This document shows positions 1 through 11,728 of a stretch of 64,000 nucleotides of DNA, piece after piece (the stretch's first letter is position 1; every line of letters starts with the position of its first letter). The position numbers and the translations under genes were made by a program. The notes under the pieces were generated by a model. That model did no database searches, had not been told where the DNA came from, and worked only from the letters and a program-made list of their open reading frames with translations. Source of the DNA: Bettongia penicillata ogilbyi (lineage: Eukaryota > Chordata > Mammalia > Diprotodontia > Potoroidae). Location: assembly GCA_023548195.1 (NCBI GenBank), contig JAJHZJ010000496.1, forward strand, positions 5,870,380-5,934,379. The letters run 5' to 3'.

Positions 1-79
1 ATAGACCTGCATAGAACATGGTCTAAGTGTGCCAGCAAATCTAATCTATATTTTATACACTCCTATGTAGGGGAATTAA

Positions 80-1550
80 CACAAATGAATAACCAGTGAA
101 AGTCTAAGTGAAAAAGTAGAATGTAGTATGGGAGGAAAAACAAGGAGGCCAGTGTCACTAGATCTTAGAGTTCATGAAGGGAAAGTAAAGTAGAAGAAGA
201 CTGGAAAGGTAGGAAAGTCCACTGTGAGGTGCCTTAAATGTTAAACTGAGCACTTTATTGCTGTTCCTGGAGGTAAGAGGGAACCAGTAAAGTTTTCTGA
301 GGAGAAGTATGACATGATCAGAGCTGGACTTTAGGAAAATCATTTTGGCAGCTAAGTGGAAAATGAGTTGGAGTAGAGAGAGACATGAGGCAAACCAATT
401 AGAAGCCTATTGGAGTAGTTCAATCCAGGTAACAGGCCATGAGAGCCTGCACCAGGCAGTGAAGAAAAGGTGACATAGGGAATTTTGTAAAAAGAGAAAT
501 CATATGACTTGATTGGATATGTGGAATAGTAACTGAAGACTTAAGGATGACACATAAATTGTAGGCATAGATAACTTGGCATGGATAACCCTTGAGAGGA
601 ATAATTATAAAAAAAAGGTAGGAAAAAGAGTAGGTTTGAGGTGGAAGGAATAAGCTTTATTTTAGATAGATTTCTAAAGTATGTCATTTGAGGTATCCTA
701 AAGGCACTTGTTGATGTGAAACTGGACCTCACCAGAGATATTAGAATTGAATGTATGAATATGGAAATCATAGCAATAATAATTAAACCTGGGGGATCTT
801 AGGAGATCACCAAAAGAAATAATAGAGAGAAGGAAAAGAGAAGAGGGCACAATCAGAATCTTATGGGAAACACACAGTCGATGGGAGGGGGGGCCTGAAT
901 ATCTTGCAAAAGGAACTGAGGAGTATGAGACAGGCAGCTTGAGAACCAGCAGACAGGAGTGTCATAAAAACCCAGAGAAAACAAAAGATCGAAGAGAAAG
1001 GGAGATCAGTAGTGTTAAGGGCTGCAAAGAGGTCAAGCAGAAAGAGCTGACAAAAGGTCATCAGACTTAGCAATGAAAGGATAGTATTAACTTTGCACTG
1101 AGCACTTTAAATGGGATGAGACTGAAATTCAGATGCAGAGGATTTATGAAATCACGAAAACAGAGAAAGTAGAGGCAACAATTAGAGATAGCATCTTTAA
1201 AGTATTCAGCCACAAAAGGAAGGAGAGATAGAGGATGACAGAGAGGATGGTCTTGATTAAGTGAGGGTTTGGGTTTTTTGGTTTTTTCTCCAGAATGAGG
1301 AGACATGGACGTATTAGAAAGCATCAAGAAAAGAGATAGTGGACAGGAAGGACTTGAAAATTAGAGGGAATGGAACTGGAAAAAAATAGAGAGGAAGGGA
1401 TATATGTTGGTGAGTTAGTCTTGGAAAGAAGAGACATTTCTTCATGTGAAGCAGTGGTGAAAGGAAATAGAGAGGGAATATACCTAAATGATATGGAATG
1501 AGGAAGAGGGAGGAGAAGGAAAGTCTCAGTGAATAGCTTCATTTTTTTCA
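80..1550 (-). mobile_element. L2 LINE relic, long antisense copy
   Basis: Read on the plus strand this is the reverse complement of the L2 (CR1-superfamily) 3' portion. Landmarks in the expected antisense order are 'ggccagtgtcactagatctta', 'gggaaccagtaaagtt', 'gacatgatcagagctggactttagg', 'ttggcagctaagtgga', 'ggctgcaaagaggtcaag' and 'gaggagacatgg'. About 1.5 kb is retained, long for L2. The frame is destroyed by indels, so no ORF2 product is possible. It abuts an L1-derived element at about 1560. Confidence 0.8.
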
Positions 1551-1559
1551 AGTACATTT

Positions 1560-2668
1560 ATTTATTTTGAACATTTATTTCTTTTTAAATTTTGAGTTCT
1601 GAATTCTATCACTCCCTTCCACCCCTCCCCAACCCACTGAGAAGGCAAGCAATATTGTATTATATATGTGAAATTTTTCCATATTTCAAAAAAAGCAAGA
1701 AAACATAATGTGGGAAAAGTACACTTCAGTGTGTACTCAGAGTTCGTCAGTTCTATTTCTGGAAATGCATAATATTTTTTTCATCATGAATCCTATTGAA
1801 GTATCTTGGATCATTGTATTGATCAGTATAGCAGAGTCTTTCACAGTTACATTACTGTTACTGTGCATGATGATTTTCCAGTTCTTATTGCTTCATTTTG
1901 TATCAGTTTATAATAGATCTTGTCATATTTTTTTTCTGAAACAACCACCCTTCTCTTTTCTTATAACACAATAGTATACCACCACATGCACATCACACAC
2001 AACTTGCTCAGCCATTCCCCAGTTCTTGAGCATCCCCTCAATTTCTAATTATTTGGCACTACAAAAAGAACTGCTTTGAATATCTGTACATGAAGGTCCT
2101 TTTCCTTTCTGGATGATCTTTTGGGGATACGGACTTAGTAGTGGTATTGCTGGGTCTAAAGATACTCCCAATTTTATAACCTATGGGTGTAGTTCCAAAT
2201 TGCTCTCCAGAATGGTTGGACCAGTTCACTACTCTAATAGTTCACTAATAGACCTATTTTCCCCTCATTCCCTTCACAATTTATCATTTTTGATAGCTCT
2301 GAAGTGGTACCTCAGAGTACTCCTTTCAGGCCTGGAACTGCATATGAGCAATAGAGTTCCCAATCAGTGCCAACTGTACCCAATGCCAGCAAAGGGTCTC
2401 CTGGGCTAAAAGCTTTCAAAGATACTGCTGTGACCACTGTTGCTGCCCCTGTGCACTCTAAACAGGCCTCTACCCCAGCGTCAAAAATATCTCCTGCTGG
2501 CTTCTTAAGCTATCTTAGACCAGAAAAATGTTTCACCCTGATCTTGTGGTATCTCTGTGGCTCCAAAATTTGAGTTAAGGCATTACTTTAAAGTTGTAAG
2601 GGGAATGTAGAGAGAGTTCAGCTGAGTCCTTGCCTCTAAGCTACCATCTTGGCTCCAACTCCTAACTT
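1560..2668 (-). mobile_element. Internally deleted L1: 5' UTR joined to ORF2/3' end
   Basis: On the minus strand the element starts near 2668 with an L1-type 5' end ('ggagccaagatggtagc') and about 330 bases of 5' UTR. Near 2310-2330 it jumps directly to the last part of L1 ORF2 ('ctctgaggtacc', then 'ccattctggagagcaatttgg'), followed by the 3' UTR down to about 1560. All parts share one orientation, so this is a deletion of roughly 5 kb and not an inversion. Short ORFs on the plus strand here are antisense artefacts. A weak duplication (cttca plus a T tract) flanks both ends. Confidence 0.65.
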
Positions 2669-2689
2669 CACTTTTTTTTAAAGAGAAAT

Positions 2690-3190
2690 ATGAAGTGTCA
2701 CACATCCCCTATGGCCCATTTTTAGATGTGCTTTTAGGGTTAGAGCCAAGAACTGCTGGGCACAGGTTTTACTTATCTGCTTTTTATTATAATAAAAAAA
2801 GACTCACCAGCAAAGAAAAGGGTAGAGAAAGGATAAAGGAGTAACTGGAAGGACTGAGGACAGAAAGGGATGTAATATTTAGCTTCAGGATGAATATCTG
2901 GAGGACAGAGCATGCAATCTGCCATCCTCATAATCTTTTTCTCCTCTTGACTTTCCTATTTCTTTTTGCGGCACTATCATCTTCCCTTTCACATAGGCTC
3001 AAGAGCTGGCACCATCTTCATTTCGGCCCTTTCACTAACTTGAAACATCCTACGAAATTGGCAAATCCTATCGCTTCCATTTCTGCAATGTCTTCAAATC
3101 TCCTGGATTTCTGTTTCTACTATCCCTATACTATAGCAGAGACTCAATAGGATTAAATGATCATAGTTCTAGAACACAAACCACCTAGTT
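2690..3190. other. Unassigned AT-rich stretch
   Basis: No gene, RNA or repeat family is recognised between the L1-derived element and the hairpin-bearing MIR fragment. A short A-rich run lies near 2790. An 86-codon frame at 2890-3150 has no recognisable domain. Confidence 0.4.
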
Positions 3191-3336
3191 AAACATTCTC
3201 ATTTTACAGAGGAAACTGTAGTCATACATGAAGTAAGTACCATAGGTGGGAATTAAAAGCAGTTTCCCTGTCTCCAGAGTCTCTTCCTTGACCTCAAATA
3301 AAAGGAAGAGACTCTGGATCCAGGGAAACTGCTTTT
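3190..3336. repeat. MIR-like fragment ending in a 34-bp fold-back hairpin
   Basis: Left arm 3255-3288 and right arm 3303-3336 are reverse complements at 32 of 34 positions by hand count, separated by a 14-base loop (3289-3302). The only mismatch is a two-base block in mid-arm. The sequence before the left arm ('ttttacagaggaaact') looks like an antisense MIR, so the right arm appears to be a back-copied piece of it. Confidence 0.85.
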
Positions 3337-3439
3337 TTTTTCTTTTTTATAGCTTTTGTATACATATTTTCTCCACCTGTATTGATACGGCTTTCTTGCT
3401 TATGGTTAATATAATTTTGCTTCTTAATAAGATTCAAGA

Positions 3440-3940
3440 TCTTCCCCTACCATGAATGGGCCTACCCATTAAGGGGAGTTTGATTTGGGGAGCTTTTTAG
3501 GAAGGCCCACACCTTTGGTTAATGAGACACTGGTTCTCAAGGGTTGTGATGCCCTCTGACTCTGAACAGTTTTGAAAGCCTGTGAGGTCAGGTTTTACTT
3601 GGGGCTTAGTTTTGGAAGAAGGTTTGTGTGCCAGATGAAACTCTGGGAAGCCACTAAGCAGCCCGCCCCAACTTTGAAAATCCAGATGCTGGTGCTTTTC
3701 TCTCTGGTAACCATGTATCTGTGGTCAGACAGTCGTCTGTTGATTTGTGATGTATATGTTGATTACATCAGGCAGCTGGAAGCCCTGTCTTTTGATCTTG
3801 ATTTCTCTTTATTTTCTCTGAAGTTCAGGGTGCTGACTTGTCCCCTTGAACTAAGTGAATAATACATGTGCTTGATCAAAGTGATTGTTGACCCCTGAAG
3901 TTACTTTCCTTTTAGAAAGCAGATCTAAGAAACTGTGATA
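3440..3940. mobile_element. Possible old LTR or other dispersed-repeat block
   Basis: This stretch has higher GC and phrases such as 'cccacacctttggttaatgagacac' that resemble dispersed marsupial LTR-type repeats. No paired LTR, primer-binding site or polypurine tract was seen. A 96-codon frame (3572-3862) shows no known domain and is not called as a gene. Confidence 0.25.
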
Positions 3941-4095
3941 GCAGGCCCTCCTGTGTATGTCGGGGTACTTGCTTTTACACCACCCTACTAGAATATGAAC
4001 TCTTAGTGGACAAAAACTATATCTTATTTATCTCTGTTTCCCACATGAACTAGTCTGTGCCTTGCATGTAGCAATAATAGAAGAATGAGTTGAAT
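3940..4095 (+). mobile_element. L2 3'-end fragment
   Basis: The order 'agaatatgaactcttagtgga', 'ctctgtttcccac' and 'gtgccttgcatgtagcaat' follows the sense L2 3' UTR (organiser words: agaatgtaagctc, gtgcctggcacatag). Confidence 0.55.
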
Positions 4096-4221
4096 TCCAT
4101 TGAGAAGTACTAGCAACTATTTTTGTGTGTGTTTTCTAAGAGAAATTTAATTTTGCCACTGTTACGTTTTTATTGATTGATGTTTCAAAATACTGATATC
4201 CAAATCCATTTGCATATCTAT

Positions 4222-4382
4222 TATCCATCTACAAAGAGAGATGGGGGAGGGAAAGAGGGAAAGAAAGAGAGCAGGAGTGGAAGGGAAAAAAGAGGAAAGG
4301 ATAGGAGGGGGAGATAGGAGGGAAAGGAGGAAAGGAAAAAAGGAGAAAGAAACAGATAAAAAGGAAAGAGGAAAAGGGAAGT
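4222..4382 (+). repeat. Purine-rich low-complexity tract
   Basis: About 160 bases are almost entirely A and G on the plus strand (gggaaag and aggaaag variants). It creates spurious Arg/Lys/Glu-rich frames on plus and Ser/Phe/Pro-rich frames on minus. Confidence 0.9.
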
Positions 4383-4389
4383 TTATTAA

Positions 4390-5580
4390 TACAATTAATG
4401 TTCACCTTACACACCCATTTGAGTCTCTGTGAGCCCTAAAGAACACCGAGCTAGATTATCATGATACTCTTATTGAAACTAGGCCACCCTTTTTTGGATA
4501 ATAACTCATCCAGAAGTTTCATCAGTCAGGGGTAATTTTCCAGTCGTCAGCTTCAATGTTATGTTGCTTTATTTAGACTGATTGTGGTGCATCCTTGAAA
4601 TGGCTCATCTCAGCTGTCCGTGCATGGCTAACCTTAGGTTGCTGTAAAGATAATATAGTGATAGTCTTTAATTACGGGGACCCTGCAAAGAAAGGAGGTT
4701 AAGAGACTTGCCAAGATCACACAGCTATTGAACATCGGAGCCAAGAATGAGACCCATGTCTTCTGGCCGACGGCTGCCTATTCATTGCAAAAGCTTTCAG
4801 ATACTTGCCAATTAGGGATCACACTGGAGAATAACCAATAGTAAGTGTTGAAATCTTAAATGTCTGTTTCATATCCTTTTCATGAAATTACAGGCTAAGT
4901 CAGGCCAACAATTGTATTGGGGGGGAAGGGCATCAGCAGAGATTTGCCATTAAATCTGAAGTGGTAACCACACAAAAGCTCACGGGATAAAAGGAATGAT
5001 GATTAAAGATGAGCAATTGAAGCCTCTTTCATCTCCTTTGTAGAGGCAATTTGGGCAATAGGTATGAATCAAACGTCTGTTTATAAGGCTGTCATTTGGA
5101 ACTCACAACTCATTTCCTCATAGAAACTGTGTCAGTCAAATTTGAAATTGCAAGAAATGACAGCATCTCAGATTTAGAGCTGCATGAGGCATTAAGTCAT
5201 TTGGTCCATCACCCTCCTTTTACAGATAAGAAGTAGGTCCTCTACCTTTGAGTCCATGGCCCTTTCTATAATCCTTCCCACTCAGATGAACTAACTAAAA
5301 GATTTATTAATAGTATAGAATCTATTTTAGTGGACACATTCATATAAGAAGATTGATAAGAATCTATTCTATTACCATCCTCTGGTGTCCCATTTTTTTC
5401 TTTGCATAGGGGAGTGGAGCAGAAATGCTTCTAGAAAGTGGACTCTTTCCAGACAAATAGACCAACTTCCTCATGACCTGCAGATCTTTAGAGATTTTAT
5501 GGTTTCATACTGGTTAGAAAGAGAAAGAAAGAAAAAGCAACTAATATACTCAAAAATTACCCCAGTGGATTGTGCATTCA
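4390..5580. other. Mostly unassigned, with one antisense MIR piece
   Basis: Positions 4680-4775 ('ttaagagacttgccaagatcacacagct') are an antisense MIR/CORE-SINE core. The remainder shows no recognised gene or repeat and may be single-copy intergenic or intronic DNA. Confidence 0.45.
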
Positions 5581-5584
5581 GTAA

Positions 5585-5830
5585 CTAGGTGGTACAGTGG
5601 ATAGAGTATTGAGCCTGTAGTTAGGAAGATCTGGATTCAAATCCAGTTTTAGACACTTATTGTGTGACCCTGGGCAAATCACAAATGTTCGGTTTGTGTC
5701 AGTTTCCTTGACTATAAAACTTGGTGAAAATAACACAAATCTTGCAAGGTTGTTTTAAGAATCAAACGAGATGTTTGTTAAAAGAGTATCTGACACATAG
5801 TAAGCACTATGTAAATATTTATTCCCTTCT
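5585..5830 (+). mobile_element. tRNA-derived CORE-SINE (MIR/MON1/MAR1 type)
   Basis: Head 'actaggtggtacagtggatagag', B-box-like 'attcaaatcc', then 'tgtgaccctgggcaaatcac', a core 'tgcaaggttgttttaagaatc', and an L2-like 3' end 'acacatagtaagcactatgtaaat'. Near full length at about 245 bases. Confidence 0.8.
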
Positions 5831-5834
5831 TTCA

Positions 5835-6000
5835 TTCTCTTAACCTTTATGAGTCTCAATTTCCTCAATATTAAAATGGGGAAAATATTACCTGCCATCC
5901 CTTCCTTATGGGGCTACAGTGAGGATCAAACCAGATGTCTACAAAGTGCTGTGGAAACCTTAAAACACAATATACACAGCAAGGAAGATCAGTTCCCCCA
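5835..6000 (+). mobile_element. CORE-SINE, 5'-truncated
   Basis: Begins at 'tgagtctcaatttcctcaata' and continues through 'aaaatggggaaaatatta' and 'gtgaggatcaaaccagatg' to the 'aaagtgctgtggaaaccttaaa' end. It lies directly behind the previous SINE. Confidence 0.65.
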
Positions 6001-6194
6001 CAATGTACTGGAATTGGGTTTCATAAATATCCTATTCTAATTCTTTATTGTGGACTTCAGATGACTCTGGGTTCTCAAAGATTTTGCCTACAGAATGATA
6101 AATAGGAAAGGCTCTTTGTATGACCTCAGCAACGACCTCTGGCATCCTGTTAAAATGCAAGCTCCATCTAGCAAAGAACTGGAAATAGGCCACA

Positions 6195-6370
6195 TGCTTT
6201 TCCAAAGGGGAATGGCAGAAAAACTGATGGTGTCTGAATGTCATTCAATATTACTGAACCAAAAGAAATTAGGAAAGGTACTCTGAGAAACCTGGGAAGA
6301 TATGCACGAACTAATGCACAGTGAAATGAGAAGAACCAGGAGAACAATTCAAAAATGTAAAGGAAGAAAA
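6195..6370 (+). mobile_element. L1 3'-end fragment
   Basis: 'ggggaatggcagaaaa', 'gagaaacctgggaagatatgc', 'actaatgcacagtgaaatgag' and 'agaaccaggagaacaatt' match the ORF2 C-terminal and 3' UTR junction of the L1 at 30867-37487 in order. Confidence 0.7.
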
Positions 6371-6394
6371 AGAAAGAGGAGGATGAAGTTAGAT

Positions 6395-6640
6395 TACAGA
6401 GGATCCCCAAAGCCAGGCAAAGGAGTGAGAATTCTATGGGGTATGCAACAGGAAATCATAGAAGGGTTTTGAGAAAAGTGATGCCGTGGGAGATGCCTAC
6501 ATAAGGAAGGTAAGCCTGGTAGGAGTTTGAAGGATAGTTTAGAGGAGGATTGAATATAGATAAAAAGATTACAAAGAAATTTTTTCAATAGCCCAGATAT
6601 GAGGTAATGCAATATTACGTTGGGAGTAGCAGTGGGAATA
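6395..6640 (-). mobile_element. L2 fragment, antisense
   Basis: 'gaagggttttgagaaaagtgatg', 'ggtaggagtttgaagg', 'caatagcccagatatgagg' follow the antisense L2 order seen at 80-1550. Confidence 0.6.
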
Positions 6641-6699
6641 CAAGAGAGGAGGGGAGGAACAAATATTTCCAGACAGAATTGGGAATGCTCAATAAACAA

Positions 6700-6830
6700 C
6701 ACTTTCCTTTGTCAATAAAATTAGCCTCTTTGACAGTGAGAGTTGTTTCATTCTTTATATTTGAATCCTCAGTGCTTAGAACAGTATCTGGCGCAGAACA
6801 GACGCTTATCACGGCACTACAGTATGGAAC
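6700..6830 (+). mobile_element. L2 3'-end fragment
   Basis: 'tttgaatcctcagtgcttagaacagtatctggcgcagaacagacgc' corresponds to the sense L2 3' terminal words (cccagtgcttagcacagtgcctggcacatag). Confidence 0.6.
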
Positions 6831-7204
6831 GGCAGTGAAAGAAGTATAATTTTAAGGTCTGGTTCCTACGACCAAGAAACTAAAGAAGGAAGTAAAAATT
6901 GGAGACAATTCTAAAAAAATGATGAAATGGGAAAGTCTTTCCTTGTCACTCTTCTGCCTCTTGTTCTGCATTTTCTTCTCATCATGTTGAGCCCAATCCA
7001 AAGGATGCTGGGCTGGCCAAACCAGGACACTTCTCCCCCAACCCATTTCAATTAGTTTTCCAGTAGTGCTAACTATTCTGTAGAGTTTTTTGAAAAGTAA
7101 TCTACCCTCTGTTGATCTCCCTCCCATTCCTTGGATTGGTCTGGCAGAACATCCCTCTTCAGGGTACTATCTGATCCTTCTAATAGAGTTAACCCGTAAA
7201 GTGC

Positions 7205-7330
7205 CTGGAGTGCCATGATGAATAGGGACCAGACTTGGAACTAAGAAAATTCAGGTTCAGCACCTGTGTTTTGGAACTTTCTTGCTGTGTGTCAGTGAGA
7301 CACAGGCAACTTTTCTGAAATATACTTATG
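7205..7330 (+). mobile_element. MIR/THER-type SINE fragment
   Basis: 'gaccagacttggaactaag', 'aaattcaggttcagc' and 'cttgctgtgtgtcagtgagacac' retain the tRNA-head and core order of the SINEs here, at strong divergence. Confidence 0.45.
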
Positions 7331-8520
7331 AGTTGCCCACATCAGTAAAGGGAGCCTCCACAACCACAGTATTACAGGGGCTTGAAGTCTGAACCTTGTT
7401 GATTCTGCATAGTGTCCTGATTACTGTAAGAGCATACCATTTAGACCATGCCTACTTTTCCCCCCTTAGGATTTTCTTCTTGGATTCTGTTAATTGTTCT
7501 TATGCTAAGACCATGCCAATACCATCCCCACAAGGTTAGAGATCTTATACCCATCCATTACATGTAATCTCACTTAGGTGTAAGAAGGAAAGAAATTCAA
7601 TTAAACTAATCTATACTCATATGTAAAAGGCCGATAGACTCACAGGGAAACTTACATTGTGAGATGTTGTTTTTTAACCTAAATAAATCTCGAGTTGGGA
7701 GAACTTCAAGTAGGATAACTATATAAAGAAAAAGAAATAGTGTGAGAAAAATGGATATTTTAGCTTAAGGGGAGACTACTGAATAAGGAAATTGTACCCA
7801 TAGGGATTGCCCTTCTAGCGCTGATCTCAACCAATTTACTAAAATGCTCCTGCTTTGCATCAATTAAACAAAATTTTATTAAGTGCCTAAAATATACAAG
7901 TCACTGTGTAAGGAACTGGTAATAGAAAGGAAAATAGAAGCAATGCCTTCCTTCAATGAGGGATCCCTCATATCAATAGCCAATTGTTAGATATGCCACA
8001 GTGGAGATGCCTTTTGCATATGAGGTAAATGAGACAGTCAATGAGGTTCTTCTGTCTCCCGAATTCTGTGATTGTACTGGTTTATAGTTTACTGGTAGTG
8101 AGGATGGCTTTGGCAGGGGGATTGGGGTGGGGGTGGTAGAGCAATACAAAACTAAGGAAATATAGCAAAGCAAAGATAATTTGAGAATTTTCAACAATTT
8201 ATGGCTCAGAAGTGACTTCCTATAAGGGATAATGTGTAAGTTGCCTTTCAGTAATGTAGTGGTTCTCTCAATCAGAGGGGAGGAGATGGATGAGAGAAAT
8301 CCAAGGAAAGACAGTCAGTTAGTCACACTGGGTTGATCACAAAGGAAGCAATGAGAAGATGTGGGTTAAAGGCCTGGAAAGGCCAATGAGAGTCCATTTT
8401 TCACAGCTTCTTTCTTTCCCTTATGTCTGATCATATAGGTTCTCTAGAAAAAACTCTATTTTTTGCCATGAATCTCATGCCTCTGGGCTCTCTGGCAGTG
8501 AATAGGTCATAAAAAGTGGG
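7330..8520. other. Mostly unassigned stretch
   Basis: A weak antisense L2 3' end is visible at about 7860-7965 ('ttattaagtgcctaaaatatacaagtcactgtg'). The rest has no recognised gene or repeat. Confidence 0.4.
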
Positions 8521-8524
8521 TGTA

Positions 8525-8710
8525 GGAATACAGCAGAATGGACAAAGTATTGGCTAAAGTTTATAACTGATAGCCCCCAAATCCTGGCTTTGCCAGGTAC
8601 CATTTATGTGACCATAAGAAAGTCACTTTTTTTCTCTTGTGTAAAATGAGGTGACTTAACTCAATTACCTCTAAGATCCCTTCTAACTCAAAATCTACAT
8701 TCTTGTGAAT
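8525..8710 (+). mobile_element. MIR/THER-type SINE
   Basis: 'agtattggctaaagt', 'tatgtgaccataagaaagtcac', 'ttgtgtaaaatgaggtgactta' and the end 'taagatcccttctaactcaaaat' show the sense order with a non-L2 terminal form also seen at 29400. Confidence 0.6.
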
Positions 8711-9240
8711 GAAGAGGATACTTGCTAACTCAAATCACATTAAAAATATACTTCCAATCAATAGGGTGTCCCTTTGGTTAAATTGGTGTGTTCATAGAAC
8801 TTCTAAATTTCTCAAGAAATAAAATTAAAAATAAACAAAAAAGCCAGTCTCTAGAATTTAATGGTATGCAAACATGGATGTAGTTCAGTCTCTAAATTGA
8901 TGGTTCATATTTTTTGAACCAGAAGACCACATAACTATTGTTACGTGACTAAAGTAAAGTACCTAATGAATTTGGTTCTATGCCTACAAAAAGAACAACA
9001 TCTAAGACTTCGGAGAAATTTCTCTTTGAAGATTTGAAATATTTGGTGGTTGGAAAGTAATAATCAGGCTGTTCATTTATGAATGATGAATGAATTTCTA
9101 AGGGACTCGGTTCTAAATTTAGAGAATTCTTTGAAAGAAGGCAATTGTTCCTATCATCAAGTATATCGAACAGGAAGCCACAGAAGAGCAAAGAAACATT
9201 TGTAAGCTGCTCTTGAAGACATTTCCCACCTCCTTCCATT
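8710..9240. other. Unassigned stretch
   Basis: No recognised gene, RNA or repeat. The antisense 96-codon frame 8949-9239 carries no recognisable domain or splice context. Confidence 0.4.
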
Positions 9241-9249
9241 GTGAATTAA

Positions 9250-9400
9250 TTTGAGAACATAGAATGAGAGATCATATATCTAGAGCAGGAAAGGACCTTA
9301 AAGGTCACTGAGTACAATCATGTCATTTCAGAGATGGGGATGATTGACATGCCTGGCACACAATAAGGACTTAATAATGTTTTTTTTAATTCATTCATTA
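9250..9400 (-). mobile_element. MIR/THER SINE piece plus short L2-like end
   Basis: 'gatcatatatctagagcaggaaaggaccttaaaggtcac' is the antisense SINE 3' end common in this window; 'gcctggcacacaataaggacttaataa' is an L2-type end in the other orientation, so two elements meet here. A matching SINE remnant resumes at about 9755-9800 after the pyrimidine tract. Confidence 0.5.
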
Positions 9401-9509
9401 ATTCTTCATTCATCCATTCAGGCAATATGCAAGTGTTAGAGGAGGAATTTTTATTGAAGTGGTTATTGACATTCCCGTTGATGTGACATGCCTTACAAAA
9501 AAAGCACTT

Positions 9510-9755
9510 AAATGTTTTTTTCTTCTTTTCTTTCTTTCCCTTCTTCCTTCTTCCCTCACTCTCAACTTTCCTTCCTTCCTTCTTTTATTCTTTCTTTCCT
9601 TTCTTCATTCCTTTTCTTCCTTCTTTCCTTCCTTCCTTTTCTTCCCATTCTGTCCTTCCTTACTTCTTTCTTTCCCCCTCCTCTCCATTTTTCCTTCCTC
9701 CTCCCCTCTCTTCATCCTTCCTTCTCCTATCTTCTTCCCTTTCTTCCTGTCACAC
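9510..9755 (+). repeat. Pyrimidine-rich (TTCC/TTTC)n tract
   Basis: About 245 bases are nearly all C and T with scattered A. Two overlapping frames rich in Ser, Phe, Leu and Pro are products of this composition, not genes. Confidence 0.9.
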
Positions 9756-9799
9756 AGGTAAGTGGCAAGATTTAAACCCAGATCTTCTTACTCAATTCC

Positions 9800-11640
9800 A
9801 AATGTTGAGGTTATTTAGTTTGAACTGAGCATTGTTAGAATGTGGTCTTCAAGAAAAAAATAGATTTCCTAGATTTTCCTCCACTGAGCCCTTTTAGGTA
9901 ATGGATATCCTCTAGGATTCGTATGTTCAAACTTTACAAACCTTGAAACCCTATAAAATTAACTCATTATTCCTATTACTGTTATCGTTATTGCTCGCTA
10001 TCATCCTCTATCCTTGGCAGTATCTCAAAGAGGATCATTGTTCTTCAAAGGCCATTCCAGCATAATACACCTTCTGGAAGGTCAAGAGGGAAATGCTTTG
10101 ATAGTGGGAACCTCAGGTTACCCTCTAAGTATCGGACTCACTCAATCCAAGAAATCTAGCAGGTTGGCTCCTGGGTCATGATAGTTTTGGCCACAGCAAT
10201 TTTCTAGAACCATTTCTTGAGTCATAGAGAAATCATAATCTGTGTCTGTGAAGGAAATGTTCATATAAATGGAATCATAGATCTTAGCATTTAAATAGCA
10301 GGCTATGAAAAATCATTCCTTTATGATCTATTAATTATTATCCTTTCATCCTCACACTTCCATAGTGTCTTCTGCCTCAAAGACTCTAGTTTTTCTGGTC
10401 TGGTATTTCTACTTGGATTGTTTCTCAACTCTAATACTTTAATCAAATTTTCTTTTTTTATCCCATTTATGAGTATGGTCCTGGTGCCACTTTGGAAACC
10501 TTTTCTAATGGAGTGCACTCATCTAATTCCTCTCAAGTCACAAAGAGGGAAAGACTCAACATATTCCCTCTAGTCTATTGGCATGTTCTCATCACTGTTT
10601 TATCACCATGACAATAGCGTTTTATTTTCTTTCTTTTTTAAATATTCTTTTTCATTATAACACTAAGAAACATGAACATTTCCTTGAAAAGAATAGAAAA
10701 TGAGGATTGTATATAAAACTGTGAACTTATATACTTTTTGTTTTAAAATGCATATTTAATTCTCAAATTTCTCAACCAATTCTGCATTAGTAACAACATT
10801 ATAAATAGTAACAATGTCAACAACAAAAAGTTGCCTTCAATGTTCCCTTCTGAACTTCTTCCTTTCTGAACTTCTACTTTCCTCTGTGAGTAAGGGAGGG
10901 GGAAATTTTGTGCCCTACCACAAGCTCAAGAGATGTAGTAAGGGACGGTAATCCCAGAGGATGAGGAATTCGCATATGAACAAGTCTGTAACAAGGCTGT
11001 TATCCCTTTAAAAATGCAAAGACTTTTCTCTGATTGAAACAGGAAGGAGAGGTCCATTGGCCAGGTTGAAACCTGGTCTTACCTCTGGAAGATTTTAAGT
11101 AGCAAATACTGTCAATAATCAACACTATTTAAGAGCTGGAGGCAGCTCAGAATCAGCACAGTTTGCCCCTGCAACTATACCAGATGAAGTGGGAATGGGA
11201 GAAAGTGTGTCTCTTCAAACCATAATTGGCCATGGTTCTTTGAAGAGTAGCTACTCAACCAGAAGGAGACACACCATCTGGCAGTTGCAGGCACAACTGG
11301 AATAGGAACTCACGCTTTCCAGATAAAAATTGTGACTTGTGAGTTGCCTTGAACACGTGTTCACTTCCATTTGTATTTTACAACTAATTTTGTGACTGCT
11401 TTCCTCATGGATGCTCTGCATATTGGCGAAAAAGTATACCCAGATTTGTGATGGGAGCATTTTAGCACTGTTATTCTTACTATTTTATCTCAATAATGCC
11501 TTTTTTCAAGTAGCTCAAGCAGCTACTGGCTGACTAGTAAAGAAAAACAGACCCACAAATTACATCTTACCTGGAAGTAGGACTCAATTAGCAAGTGCAT
11601 ATGCAAGGTCAAAGAGTAATGATTTACAGGTGTATTTTGC
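9800..11640. other. Long unassigned stretch
   Basis: No gene or clear repeat is recognised. The part 10615-10860 is very AT-rich and could be an old antisense LINE 3' UTR, but no diagnostic words remain. Confidence 0.4.
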
Positions 11641-11649
11641 ATTATTGTT

Positions 11650-11728
11650 CTATCATATATACATGCGTACATATATGTATGTATGTACATATGTGTGCAT
11701 GTGTGTATATATATATAATAAACATACC
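11650..11728. repeat. Alternating purine-pyrimidine (TA/TG/CA) repeat
   Basis: Mixed 'acatatatgtatgtatgtac' and 'gtgtgtatatatatata' blocks. Short Cys/Tyr/Ile/Met-rich frames on both strands derive from it. Confidence 0.85.

Noticed and set aside
3572..3862. 96-codon frame as a host exon
   Set aside because: No domain, no convincing splice sites, and the surrounding words look like a dispersed repeat.
3440..3940. Endogenous retrovirus
   Set aside because: Only a weak LTR-like resemblance; no gag, pol or env sequence or paired LTR is seen anywhere in the window.
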